In this document: in pieces, positions 48,580 through 57,249 of the stretch | Numbering within the stretch: position 1 is the stretch's first letter | How the letters are laid out: every line of letters begins with the position of its first letter | Origin: Hoskinsella mucinilytica | GTDB lineage: Bacteria > Bacillota_I > Bacilli_A > Erysipelotrichales > Erysipelotrichaceae | NCBI RefSeq assembly: GCF_045223415.1 | Contig: NZ_JBEQZJ010000026.1 | Coordinates: forward strand, 1-63,278 | Reading direction: 5' to 3' | Length of the DNA stretch: 63,278 nucleotides | The notes under the pieces: model-generated | The model's input: the letters and a program-made list of their open reading frames with translations, nothing else | Databases searched by the model: none | What the model was told of the DNA's origin: nothing | Translations under genes and position numbers: made by a program

Positions 48580-49926
48580 TTAATACCCCATATCCTTTAA
48601 ATCTTTTACAATCTCTACGTAGGTTTCAATCACATTGAAGCCAGGGTAATCCTCTCTTGTTAAATCAATGATATTACCATGACTGATTCCCTTAAACCTT
48701 GTATTGGTAAATGTCTTCCTGAACCTTCCCCATTTTGCACTTTCTTCACTTACTAAACCATCATTGTTTCCATCAACGAAGCGAATAAACAAATAAGGTA
48801 TCGTCAATAAAAGATGAGAACATGCATGATGCATTAAGCTCATATAGCTTTGATAATACACATTGGTATCATTTTGAACTTCTTGATTGAATTGCTTTGC
48901 CCAAACGGTTGAAAATTGATGTGTTGCAGTATAAAAATCAGGATTTGTATCACCCATTTTCAAAAACGCTTGATCAAATACCTTAGCTAAGGCATGATAC
49001 CATGTATCAGGTACTACCCGAATCAATACATCTACAAATTTACAACCATGATGAGGTGTGGAAATCGTAGTTAAAGAAGCAACATGATTCCCCATATGTT
49101 CTTTACTGATGGTATATCGAGCATCTAATCCACCTTTTGAATGTGCAATTATATTTACTTTATCACAATGTTGTTCCTCACAAATTTCATATATTCTTTT
49201 TTTAATATCTTTTGCATTATCCTTCACGGTCGCAAAAGCCTCTTGGTTTCCATAATATATGATTGCTCCGTTTCGTACCAGCTCTTTAGGGATCCTTCCC
49301 CAATAATTCACATATTTCAAATCTCGAAAGCCTACTCCGTGTAATAGCAACAAAGGATACTTTGTTTGGCAGACATTACATTCTGCCCTTTGCTTTCTTA
49401 CATCTATCATGATCATTTCGTGGTCATATTCCTCATATGCCTTTCTTCGCAAATAGATCATAATTGGTAAATGTATCACAGGTAGGAACAGAAAAAACCA
49501 AAGTAATCCTCGTTTCACGATACGAAGACGTTTACTGACAAGAAAAATCTCAAATGCGCCAAACAAGAACAGTATGTATTGAAAAAACAACATCCAAATC
49601 ATATCGGTATAATACCAAACATCAGCTTCATATCGATGTAATAGTAATATATATAGAAAACATTGTATCATTGCTAACCAAAATGCTTCCCCAATCAATC
49701 GTCTTCCTTGCATCAATACTCGCAATCTTTTATTCTTTTGTTTAAGTCCTTTCAACAATGTCACTATCATCCATAAGACTATAACCACAAGAAAAAGGCA
49801 TAGAACGCCCCAACCTGTCATAGTTTTTGTAGATGTCCAATGCTGATAAATGCTATGAATACATAAAATGGCATGTGATACCAATAACAAAAAAAATATC
49901 TTTATCCCTTGTTTTATCTTCTTCAT
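48580..49926 (-). CDS. Membrane-anchored lipase-like alpha/beta hydrolase
   Basis: 448 residues. Four or five membrane helices (about 8-170) precede a lipase-type hydrolase: YPLLLLHGVGFRDLKYVNYWGRIP (oxyanion), IIAHSKGGLDARYTIS (nucleophile Ser in a A-H-S-K-G variant of G-x-S-x-G), and STPHHGCKFVDVL. DGNNDGLVSEESAKWG holds the likely acid, and FKGISHGNIIDL the catalytic His. This resembles triacylglycerol lipase/esterases acting on lipids at the membrane. The ATG has GAGGG upstream. It diverges from clpP. Confidence 0.82.
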   Translation of the reverse strand: MKKIKQGIKIFFLLLVSHAILCIHSIYQHWTSTKTMTGWGVLCLFLVVIVLWMIVTLLKGLKQKNKRLRVLMQGRRLIGEAFWLAMIQCFLYILLLHRYEADVWYYTDMIWMLFFQYILFLFGAFEIFLVSKRLRIVKRGLLWFFLFLPVIHLPIMIYLRRKAYEEYDHEMIMIDVRKQRAECNVCQTKYPLLLLHGVGFRDLKYVNYWGRIPKELVRNGAIIYYGNQEAFATVKDNAKDIKKRIYEICEEQHCDKVNIIAHSKGGLDARYTISKEHMGNHVASLTTISTPHHGCKFVDVLIRVVPDTWYHALAKVFDQAFLKMGDTNPDFYTATHQFSTVWAKQFNQEVQNDTNVYYQSYMSLMHHACSHLLLTIPYLFIRFVDGNNDGLVSEESAKWGRFRKTFTNTRFKGISHGNIIDLTREDYPGFNVIETYVEIVKDLKDMGY

Positions 49927-50043
49927 CTTATCCCTCTTTTTCTACTTATAGTATCATATATTGCATTTTTATCAAATAACTTTTCTATATTTCATGTATT
50001 AGAAATGCCACTATGTGCATACTCTTATACAGGAGGGACAGCC

Positions 50044-50619
50044 ATGGTTATCGTACCAACGATTATTGAAAGAAATGCAAATACAGAGCGTGTTTATGAT
50101 TTATATTCTTGTTTATTAAAGGAAAGGATCATCATATTAACAGGGGAGATCGATGATGCTATGGCATCCAGTATCACTGCACAGCTATTATATTTATCTT
50201 CTCAGAGTAAAGACCCCATTCAAATGTATATCAATTCACCTGGCGGTAGTGTAACAGCCGGATTAGCCATCTATGATATCATGAATGTGATCCCATGTGA
50301 AGTCGCAACCATTTGTATGGGAATTTGTGCCAGTATGGCCGCTGTTCTATTATGTGCAGGCACTATGGGTAAACGAAGTGCACTTGCCAATAGTGAGATC
50401 ATGATTCATCAGCCGTTAGGCGGTATGCAAGGACAGGCAAGCGATATGGAAATCGCCGCAAAACACATGCAGTTGATCAAACAAAAACTGTATAATATAT
50501 TAAGTGAGCACACACATCAAGAAATCCAAACGATCCAACACGATTGTGATCGTGATACTTATATGGATGCAAAAGAAGCAAAGGACTATGGCATGATCGA
50601 TTTGATCATTCAACCATAG
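50044..50619 (+). CDS. clpP: ATP-dependent Clp protease proteolytic subunit
   Basis: 191 residues. Catalytic triad S97 (GICASMAA), H122 (MIHQPLGG) and D171 (DRDTYMDAKEA), in the usual ClpP spacing. It forms a double heptamer that degrades proteins fed by ClpX or ClpC. The ATG at 50044 follows GGAGGGACAGCC; the frame extends upstream to 49909 but without a ribosome site. The gene ends 14 nt inside the convergent GGDEF/EAL gene, and no terminator is visible between them. Confidence 0.94.
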   Translation: MVIVPTIIERNANTERVYDLYSCLLKERIIILTGEIDDAMASSITAQLLYLSSQSKDPIQMYINSPGGSVTAGLAIYDIMNVIPCEVATICMGICASMAAVLLCAGTMGKRSALANSEIMIHQPLGGMQGQASDMEIAAKHMQLIKQKLYNILSEHTHQEIQTIQHDCDRDTYMDAKEAKDYGMIDLIIQP

Positions 50620-53170
50620 TCCTTTCTTTTCGCAGCCGCTCGCTGATATCATCAGTTGTCATTGGTTTCCCAAATAGATACCCTTGATAACAGTCAAGTC
50701 CCATAGATTCTACCAACTGCCATTCTTTCTTCGTTTCAATTCCCTCAAGACAAACTGCGATATCCACAGAATGACAAATCGCAATGATAAAGCTGATCAA
50801 CACAGTATCAAATTGACTTTTTTGAATATCCTTTACAAAGGCACGATCGATTTTCACAACATTTGCAACACCGTGCTTTAAGTTTTCTAAGCTTGAATAT
50901 CCTGTACCAAAGTCATCCATCGCCAAGCGAATACCCATCTGTTTCAGTTGATCGAATTCTTTTTCAAACAGCCGCATATTAGATATGGTATTACTTTCCG
51001 TTAGTTCCAAAATAAGATTCTGTGCGGGAAATGCTTCTTCCTCAAGAATTCTCTTAACTCTCTTGGCAAATTCTCCATTTAAAACCTGTAAAGCAGAAAC
51101 GTTAACACTGATGGTAAACTTAGGATCCAAGCGTATCCACTCTTTTCCTTTTTGGATTGCAGTTCTCAAAACCCAAGCACCAACGTCACTCATCAATGCG
51201 TTCGCTTCTAAAATAGGAATAAACTCCATAGGAGATACTGTTCCCAAACTATCACAATGCCACCTAAGTAACGCTTCCACACCAATGGTCTTTATGGTCT
51301 TGGCATCCATTTGCGGTTGGAATACAAGATTGAAATTCTGAAAATGATTCCTTACACTTTCTCTTAAATTCCTTAATATTTCCAAAGCTCGTTCCTTATT
51401 TTTTGATATAGAAGGATCAAACATACATAATTGATTTTTACCGTTTGCTTTGGCATTTTGCATTGCATAATCAGCATAGGTATATAACTCTTCAAACTCA
51501 TTTGCATCTATAGGTGCCATCGCACAACCTGCTGAAATTTGTATTTGACAATCATAATGTTCTTGAAGCTGTTGTCGTAGTAATTGCTTTTGAATGGTCT
51601 GATATAAGTTATGGATATCTTCTATTTGACAATTCTCTATCAACACCCCCATCTGATCATTATCTAATTTATAAAGACTCGCATTCCCTGGTAAATTGGA
51701 TTGTATCATTTGTGCAGTACTCTTTAAAACTTTATCTCCAAAAGAACGATCATATAATTCATTTACATTTTTAAAATCATCAATATCAAGAATCATCAAA
51801 GCAAGGGAATCTACAGCTTTGTCTTTTATTTTTTCTCTTCCTGCCTTATTTAATTCATGACGATTGAAAAGATGTGTCAAAGCATCTATTTTATTTAGAC
51901 GATCGAGTTGTGTCATAATTCCCGCAAACATGCTTGGTTCTCCATAGGAATCTCGCATAAGCTGCCCTCTACATTTTAACCAAATATATTCTCCATGACA
52001 TGTTTTGGCACGAAATTCTACAGAATGATAATCTTTTTGATTTTCTCCGATTTCCATATTTGATCGATAAAAGCGATCCCAATCTTGTGGATGTACGATT
52101 TGTTTCCAAACCGGCAAAGGATCCGCTATGATTTCAGAAGGTAAATTTAATAACTGTACCTGTGCAGGTGAGTAGCGAAAAACTCCGGTTTTCATATTAC
52201 AGATATAAATAAAGTCATCTGTACTTTTCATAAGCGCATCATATAATTGAGTGGAGTCATATTCAAAATCTTCAGATTCCGCAGTTGAATGACGAAATGG
52301 ATTTTCGTTTAGCTCTGCCATTCGAGTTTTTCGAAAACGCAACTTTTGTTCATACATTTGCTCATCTGCTTTCGCAATGATATCATTCACATCAAGAGTA
52401 TGTTCCCCATGTACAGAATAAATGCCAAAGCAAAAGGAAAACTCATATTCCTTTTGACAATGCATCTTTAATTGTTTTACCTTCTCAAGGCATTCCAACA
52501 TGAATTTTGCCATTTCCTTATCATCTTTATTACTACTTACTATCACAAACTCATCACCGCTTAGGCGAAACATAAATTCAGGATCGATCAATTGTTGCTT
52601 TAATTTATTTGATAATTCTTTCAGTAAAAAGTCACCTTCTTTATGTCCATAAATATCATTGGTCTCTTTCAGATGATCTACGTCCAACAATACGACTTGA
52701 AGCGCTTTTTGCTTTTGCTTTGCTTCCTTTAACGCTTCTCTTAACCGTTCTTTTCCGGCCCTACGATTCAGCATACCGCACAAATCATCCATTTTTGCTT
52801 GTTTATTCAATTCAATCGTATCAGTGATATCTACAGATTGTTGCATATGAACGATCCTGCCATCGATCCAAGGAATCAAACAATCATAATTCTTAAATAT
52901 ACGATTTACTTTATGGTTATTTTCTACCCATTCTACACATTTTCCTAATTGGCCTAATTCTTTTAATTGTTTCTTAGGGCAAAAACTACATAATTCATCT
53001 TGGCGATCCTGTAGTTCTTCATAACATTTTCTTCCTTCTACATTTTCCTTATGATAAGTGTTCTTCATCAAATGATTCATAAAAATGATTTCATCTGTTT
53101 CTATATCAGTTACATAAACATTCACTCTCATCGCATCTAAAATTCTATACATCTCATCTTTTTCTGCCAT
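50606..53170 (-). CDS. Composite cyclic-di-GMP protein: PAS-GGDEF-PAS-GGDEF(degenerate)-EAL
   Basis: 854 residues. PAS-like sensor (about 5-115, with a Cys pair ...CSFCPKK and another Cys), then a first GGDEF domain (about 125-285) whose signature is RLSGDEFVIV, still active-looking. A second PAS (about 320-430) follows, then a second GGDEF (about 435-590) with a ruined signature (KLDNDQMGVL). A full EAL domain (about 600-850) has GVEALLRW, ELTESNTISN, MDDFGTGYSSLENL, KIDRAFVKDI and CLEGIETKKEW. It should both make and break c-di-GMP, with sensing by two PAS domains; there are no membrane helices. AGGAGG precedes the ATG. Confidence 0.93.
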   Translation of the reverse strand: MAEKDEMYRILDAMRVNVYVTDIETDEIIFMNHLMKNTYHKENVEGRKCYEELQDRQDELCSFCPKKQLKELGQLGKCVEWVENNHKVNRIFKNYDCLIPWIDGRIVHMQQSVDITDTIELNKQAKMDDLCGMLNRRAGKERLREALKEAKQKQKALQVVLLDVDHLKETNDIYGHKEGDFLLKELSNKLKQQLIDPEFMFRLSGDEFVIVSSNKDDKEMAKFMLECLEKVKQLKMHCQKEYEFSFCFGIYSVHGEHTLDVNDIIAKADEQMYEQKLRFRKTRMAELNENPFRHSTAESEDFEYDSTQLYDALMKSTDDFIYICNMKTGVFRYSPAQVQLLNLPSEIIADPLPVWKQIVHPQDWDRFYRSNMEIGENQKDYHSVEFRAKTCHGEYIWLKCRGQLMRDSYGEPSMFAGIMTQLDRLNKIDALTHLFNRHELNKAGREKIKDKAVDSLALMILDIDDFKNVNELYDRSFGDKVLKSTAQMIQSNLPGNASLYKLDNDQMGVLIENCQIEDIHNLYQTIQKQLLRQQLQEHYDCQIQISAGCAMAPIDANEFEELYTYADYAMQNAKANGKNQLCMFDPSISKNKERALEILRNLRESVRNHFQNFNLVFQPQMDAKTIKTIGVEALLRWHCDSLGTVSPMEFIPILEANALMSDVGAWVLRTAIQKGKEWIRLDPKFTISVNVSALQVLNGEFAKRVKRILEEEAFPAQNLILELTESNTISNMRLFEKEFDQLKQMGIRLAMDDFGTGYSSLENLKHGVANVVKIDRAFVKDIQKSQFDTVLISFIIAICHSVDIAVCLEGIETKKEWQLVESMGLDCYQGYLFGKPMTTDDISERLRKERTMVE

Positions 53171-53278
53171 GATTTAGCCTCCTAAGATCAACCTTCATCC
53201 ATATCACTATTATACAATAGTTTGAAATAAGGTGATATCCTTTATTTCATAAACTATTAAAATATAATATAAAGTTAT

Positions 53279-53308
53279 TAAAAAAGCTGCGAAATTTCAC
53301 AGCTTTTC
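53279..53308 (-). terminator. Terminator of the 53.3-kb helical-repeat gene
   Basis: Stem AAAAGCTG with GAAATTTC core and CAGCTTTT, followed by T on the minus strand; it ends just short of the stop codon. Confidence 0.75.
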
Positions 53309-53310
53309 AC

Positions 53311-53961
53311 TTAAGATAACTCTTTTTCTAATGACAATACATGGTCTTTTGCTTGTTTTGCATAGAAATGATTGGAATTAAAACATCCCTCACAGCTATT
53401 ATAATAAGCCTGAGCCATTTCTAAATTCCCATGTAATTCATAATACATACCAATATAATATGCAGCGACACCTACATCAAAGCCTCTCAAAGACTCTACC
53501 AGTGCTTCCATATCTGATATCAGTTCACCTTCTTGATCAAAGACTACATCATAGGCAAATTGACTGACTCTGACAAAATTCCGATTTTGCATCGTCTTGA
53601 TCTTTTCCAAAATCTGAGTAGCACATTCTTTATCTCGATTGTTCAAAAAAATATGATAATAGGTTTCTAAGATATCTTTCCTATTTTCTTCCTCACTTTG
53701 AGTTCTGAATACATCAAAAAGATGCGGAATAAAGGTCTCATCCGGTGATTTAAAATACATTGCTCTTAAATAATATAGATCTCCGACATAGTTGGTAATC
53801 AGCATTCGATTAAACTTACTTTCTGTCATAGCGATCACCGCATCATAATTTTTTGCTTCCAATGCCGCATTGATCATTTTTAATTTTGACTTCCTAAATA
53901 GATCCATTGAAAAAACAACCAACAAAATAAAACCAATGATAACAATTGATATCGCACTCAT
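53311..53961 (-). CDS. Membrane-anchored helical-repeat (TPR-like) protein, paralogue A
   Basis: 216 residues: one N-terminal membrane helix (IVIIGFILLVVFSMDLF), then paired helices of TPR-like pattern, for example NYDAVIAMTESKFNRML, LYYLRAMYFKS and GMYYELHGNLEMAQAYYNSCEGCF. No catalytic motif is seen. The closest relative in the window is the protein at 57250-57948 with the same layout (anchor, NYDAV/DYDTV, YYHIFL, AY-V-F, CF). Function unknown; TPR-like domains bind proteins. GAGGT lies 8 nt before the ATG. Confidence 0.72.
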   Translation of the reverse strand: MSAISIVIIGFILLVVFSMDLFRKSKLKMINAALEAKNYDAVIAMTESKFNRMLITNYVGDLYYLRAMYFKSPDETFIPHLFDVFRTQSEEENRKDILETYYHIFLNNRDKECATQILEKIKTMQNRNFVRVSQFAYDVVFDQEGELISDMEALVESLRGFDVGVAAYYIGMYYELHGNLEMAQAYYNSCEGCFNSNHFYAKQAKDHVLSLEKELS

Positions 53962-54064
53962 ATTTCATTACCTCAATTCTTTTATCCTTATTATACTATA
54001 TTTTCATACATAATTAAATTATTTTTTCCAGATTATATATCATCTTATGTATGAATTTGTAAGG

Positions 54065-54084
54065 TAGCTAACACATAGCTAACA
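54065..54084. repeat. Left TAGCTAACA tandem repeat beside the integrase
   Basis: TAGCTAACA-CA-TAGCTAACA: two copies of a 9-mer, 11 bp apart, 5 nt from the end of the integrase gene. A near copy lies on the other side of the gene (55251-55270), in the same orientation, 18 of 20 bases identical. Confidence 0.75.
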
Positions 54085-54089
54085 TGCGT

Positions 54090-55163
54090 TTATTCAAGTG
54101 AATTGATAGCTTTTCGCAATTGTATGATATCTTTATGAGTATAAATCTTTTCTGTCATTGCATATGATGCATGTCCGATCAATTTTTTGATGCTAGTCGC
54201 ATTGGCATTGGCATTAGATAAGCGAGTCGCAAAGGTATGTCTACAATCATGTGGTAAATGATCCATGCCAAGTCTTTTCATGATAGGATCAAAATATTTA
54301 TACCGATAATGATGATAATCTATTTTCTTATTCGTTTTTTGATCTCGAAATAAATATTCCTCTTTTGCATCCCAGTATTTCATGATATAAGGCTGAATTT
54401 TCACATGTAATGGAACCATTCGATTCTTTCCGGCTTCTGTTTTTGATCCCCCGATAATGGTCATATGTTTAAAATCAATATCGCTGTTTTTTATTTCGAA
54501 CAGCTCTCCTACACGAAACCCTGTATAAATCATGATCAATATCGTATCCACATAAGGCAAATGATCATATTGGAACAATTTTTTTATTTCCGATTCAGTA
54601 AACGGTTTATGTATATCCTCAGTTTCTTCTTTTCGATTGATCATGACATATTTTGCATAATTCTTGTTGATGATATCATTTTGCATTGCATATTCACATA
54701 CGGATACCATCAATCCTTTTAGTTTTAAATCACTTGCAAGTGATAGTTCACTGGCATCCATGATCTGTTGAAAATGCATTGTTTTTAAATCCGCAATCTT
54801 CAATTTCCAAATACTTTCGCATTTCGCAAATGCTGCTTTATACCCATTAATTGCATTTTGGCTAAGATTTTTGAATTTCGTACTCGCCCATTGTTGATAA
54901 ACATTTTCAAAAGTGATGGCTCCCTTCTTTTGTAACTCTTCAAACAAAATAGGATTTTTGTTATATTTCCACAATGAAAATTCAGCAGCTTCTTTGCTTT
55001 CGAAAAAACCGATGATCTTTCTTTTTTGCTTATACGTAGCATTACCACATGCCTCTATACTAACCGTAACACATGCTACCCATGGCTTTCGACGATTCCC
55101 ACTCAATTTATAGACGCTCCCCATGCCATTCGCCTTTTTCATGGCAGCCCTCTTGCAACTCAT
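54090..55163 (-). CDS. Tyrosine recombinase (site-specific integrase), lone
   Basis: About 357 residues. An N-terminal arm-binding domain (about 10-70: NGMGSVYKLSGNRRKPWVACV), a core-binding SAM-like domain (about 85-165) and a catalytic domain with Arg in YTGFRVGEL (R217), Lys in SKTEAGKNR, His-x-x-Arg in LPHDCRHTFATRL, His in IGHASYAM and the nucleophile Tyr in KIYTHKD. All catalytic residues are present. GAGGGAG is 8 nt before the ATG at 55163; an ATG at 55142 (MKKANG) with AGAGGG is also good. No phage, relaxase or excisionase gene is nearby. It lies between two copies of a 20-bp repeat. Confidence 0.92.
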   Translation of the reverse strand: MSCKRAAMKKANGMGSVYKLSGNRRKPWVACVTVSIEACGNATYKQKRKIIGFFESKEAAEFSLWKYNKNPILFEELQKKGAITFENVYQQWASTKFKNLSQNAINGYKAAFAKCESIWKLKIADLKTMHFQQIMDASELSLASDLKLKGLMVSVCEYAMQNDIINKNYAKYVMINRKEETEDIHKPFTESEIKKLFQYDHLPYVDTILIMIYTGFRVGELFEIKNSDIDFKHMTIIGGSKTEAGKNRMVPLHVKIQPYIMKYWDAKEEYLFRDQKTNKKIDYHHYRYKYFDPIMKRLGMDHLPHDCRHTFATRLSNANANATSIKKLIGHASYAMTEKIYTHKDIIQLRKAINSLE

Positions 55164-55250
55164 ATGATACACTCCCTCAATCAATGCACAATATCCTTAT
55201 AACTATACGATACAATGTTATAACCATGAAATCAATGCTAATTCTAGACG

Positions 55251-55270
55251 TAGCAAACACGTAGCTAACA
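55251..55270. repeat. Right TAGCAAACA/TAGCTAACA tandem repeat beside the integrase
   Basis: TAGCAAACA-CG-TAGCTAACA: the partner of the repeat at 54065-54084, same orientation, 1186 bp apart. These may be integrase arm sites or relics of att sites. Confidence 0.75.
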
Positions 55271-55343
55271 ACATGTTTGCCATCTATGAGCAAGGATACA
55301 TAAAAATACGTGATATTTCCCAAAGAAAACACATGAAAAAAAA

Positions 55344-55387
55344 TTCTTTAAATAAGAATTAATTATCTGAAACACAATGCAGATAAT
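55344..55387 (+). promoter_or_regulatory. Conserved leader of the plus-strand PTS IIC gene: IIB-tail remnant plus hairpin
   Basis: TTCTTTAAATAAGAATTAA (55344-55362) matches 18 of 19 bases of the sequence ending the IIB gene at 59767-59785. The hairpin ATTATCTG-N10-CAGATAAT (55362-55387) follows, then AAGGAG and the ATG. The same hairpin, same loop length, precedes the minus-strand IIC gene. Confidence 0.75.
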
Positions 55388-55401
55388 GAAAGGAGAAGAA
55401 T

Positions 55402-56229
55402 ATGGACGTAAGTATTGTACAGGCTATTTTGGTATTTATCGTAGCCTTTATTATGGGTATTGACCAGTTCAGTTTCTTGGAATCCTTGTACCAACCTATC
55501 GTTTTAGGACCTATCATTGGTGCGATCCTTGGAAACTTCGAATTAGGTATTGTTGTTGGTGGTGCTTATCAATTAGTACAGATTGGTAGTATGCCTATTG
55601 GTGGTGCTCAGCCACCTAATGCTATCATGGGTACTTTAATGACAGCAGTGTTTGCAGTTTCAATGAAATTACAGCCAACAGCAGATGGTGTAGGTTTGGC
55701 AGTAGGTCTTGCTATTCCATTTGCAGTATTTGGTCAATATGCAGTTACTTTAACATTTACTATCGTATCTGGTTTGATGGCAAAAGCTGATAAGGCTGCT
55801 GAAGAAGCAGATCCTAAAGGTATTGCTATGGTAAACTATACTGAAATGGCTATTTTAGGTATTTTATTCGGAATTCTAGCTGTTGCCGGTGTTTACGGTG
55901 GTTCTAAACTTGGTACTACTTTGAAAGATTTATCATTCCAGTTCTCTTGGGTAATGGCAGGTTTAGATGCAGCAGGTGCTGCAATGAAATTTGTCGGATT
56001 CGCTATCCTAATGAAAGTTATGATGTCTAGTCAAATGTGGGGCTTCCTATTTGGTGGATTTGTTATGGCAGTTATTTGCAAATTAATGCCTGTAGTTGCT
56101 GTTCAAAAATCAGCATTGTTGTTATGTGCTTTCGTTGGTTTGGCAATCGCATTATACGATTTCCAAATACATTCAAAGATCAAAAGCAGTGCTGGATCTA
56201 ATGTAGGAGGTGAATCTGATGGCATATAA
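55402..56229 (+). CDS. PTS mannose-family transporter, IIC component (set 1)
   Basis: 275 residues, about eight membrane helices. Family landmarks: GIDQFSFLESLYQPIVLGPIIGAILG, GGAYQLVQIGSMPIGGAQPPNA, GFAILMKVMMSSQMWGFLFGGFV. IIC forms the sugar channel with IID. AAGGAG lies 6 nt before the ATG. The last codons (GGESDGI) overlap the IID start by 11 nt. No IIB or IIA gene precedes it, only a trace of a IIB end, so it probably depends on components encoded elsewhere. It is about half identical to the IIC at 58920-59726 by eye. Substrate is unknown. Confidence 0.93.
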   Translation: MDVSIVQAILVFIVAFIMGIDQFSFLESLYQPIVLGPIIGAILGNFELGIVVGGAYQLVQIGSMPIGGAQPPNAIMGTLMTAVFAVSMKLQPTADGVGLAVGLAIPFAVFGQYAVTLTFTIVSGLMAKADKAAEEADPKGIAMVNYTEMAILGILFGILAVAGVYGGSKLGTTLKDLSFQFSWVMAGLDAAGAAMKFVGFAILMKVMMSSQMWGFLFGGFVMAVICKLMPVVAVQKSALLLCAFVGLAIALYDFQIHSKIKSSAGSNVGGESDGI

Positions 56230-57136
56230 TATTCCTGAAAAATATCAAGATTTAACACCAGCTCCTAATCTTGATAAGAAAACATTAAATAAAATGGTTT
56301 GGATGTCTTGTTTCCTTCAGGCTTCTTTCAACTATGAGAGAATGCAAGCAGCAGGATGGTTATGGGGTATCTTACCGGGACTTCAAAAAATTCATACAAA
56401 CAAAGAGGATTTAAAAGCATCCATGGCTCATAACCTTGATTTCTTAAATACACATCCATTCCTTGTTACATTTGTTATGGGTATCGTATTATCTTTAGAA
56501 CAAAACAAGGCTGATACAGCTACCATTCGTTCTGTACGTATTTCTGCAGCCGGTCCATTAGGTGGTATCGGTGATGCATTGTTCTGGTTGACATTGGTTC
56601 CTATCGTTGGTGGTATTACTGCTAACATGGCATTAAACAGTCAAAGTATTATGGGAGCAGTTTTGTTCCTTATCATCTTTAACGCTGTACAATTTGCAGT
56701 TCGTTATTTCTTAATGCACTGGTCTTATAACTTAGGAACGAAAGCAGTAACCATGTTAACTGCTAACGCAAAAGAGTTTACTCGTGCAGCTAGTATTCTT
56801 GGTATTTTCACAGTAGGTGCTTTGATTGCAACTTATGGTTCTACAACCGTTCGTATCGCAATTGCAGATCCTGCTATCAATGTTCAAGAATTACTAGATA
56901 ACATTCTACCTATGTTATTGCCATTGTTGATTACCTTAGGCATCTATGCTTTGATCAAAAAAGGATGGACTCCTATCAAATGTATCGTTTTAATTCTGAT
57001 CGTTGGTATCGTAGGTTGTGCATTCGGTATCTGGTCTGGAGATTCTAAGGCTATCGATGAAAATGGTGCATCTATCAATGGTGGCTATCATCCATTGGTT
57101 GAGTGGTATGATTATCCTACCCCACCAGCAGAATAA
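56219..57136 (+). CDS. PTS mannose-family transporter, IID component (set 1)
   Basis: About 305 residues. LDKKTLNKMVWMSCFLQASFNYERMQAAGWLWGILPGLQKIHTNKEDLKASMAHNLDFLNTHPF is the characteristic cytoplasmic IID start, then LEQNKADTATIRSVRISAAGPLGGIGDALFWLTLVP. IID and IIC together form the membrane part of the mannose-type carrier. The ATG at 56219 has GGAGG at 8 nt; an in-frame GTG upstream overlaps it. It is highly similar to the IID at 58022-58930. It is followed by a terminator and then, separately, the helical-repeat gene. Confidence 0.94.
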   Translation: MAYNIPEKYQDLTPAPNLDKKTLNKMVWMSCFLQASFNYERMQAAGWLWGILPGLQKIHTNKEDLKASMAHNLDFLNTHPFLVTFVMGIVLSLEQNKADTATIRSVRISAAGPLGGIGDALFWLTLVPIVGGITANMALNSQSIMGAVLFLIIFNAVQFAVRYFLMHWSYNLGTKAVTMLTANAKEFTRAASILGIFTVGALIATYGSTTVRIAIADPAINVQELLDNILPMLLPLLITLGIYALIKKGWTPIKCIVLILIVGIVGCAFGIWSGDSKAIDENGASINGGYHPLVEWYDYPTPPAE

Positions 57137-57189
57137 AACTAGGTAAAAAAAGCTCTCTTCTGAACTATGAAACACTTCAAATGTGTGGG

Positions 57190-57223
57190 AAGGTTATGAT
57201 TCATTTGAATCATAGCCTTTTTC
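57190..57223 (+). terminator. Terminator of the set 1 PTS genes
   Basis: Stem AAGGTTATGATTCA / TGAATCATAGCCTT (one G-U) and T tract. Confidence 0.75.
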
Positions 57224-57249
57224 ATTAAAATACGAGGTAAGGTGAAAAA

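Noticed and set aside
49909..50043. Upstream extension of ClpP
   Set aside because: No ribosome site, and ClpP family length and GGAGG before the ATG at 50044 argue against it.
54065..55270. CRISPR-like array from the repeated TAGCTAACA motif
   Set aside because: Only two pairs of short repeats, far apart and with a gene between; no spacers or cas genes. No CRISPR array was seen anywhere in the window.
55273..55362. 30-codon open frame between the integrase repeat and the PTS leader
   Set aside because: No ribosome site; its last part overlaps the presumed IIB-tail remnant in another frame.
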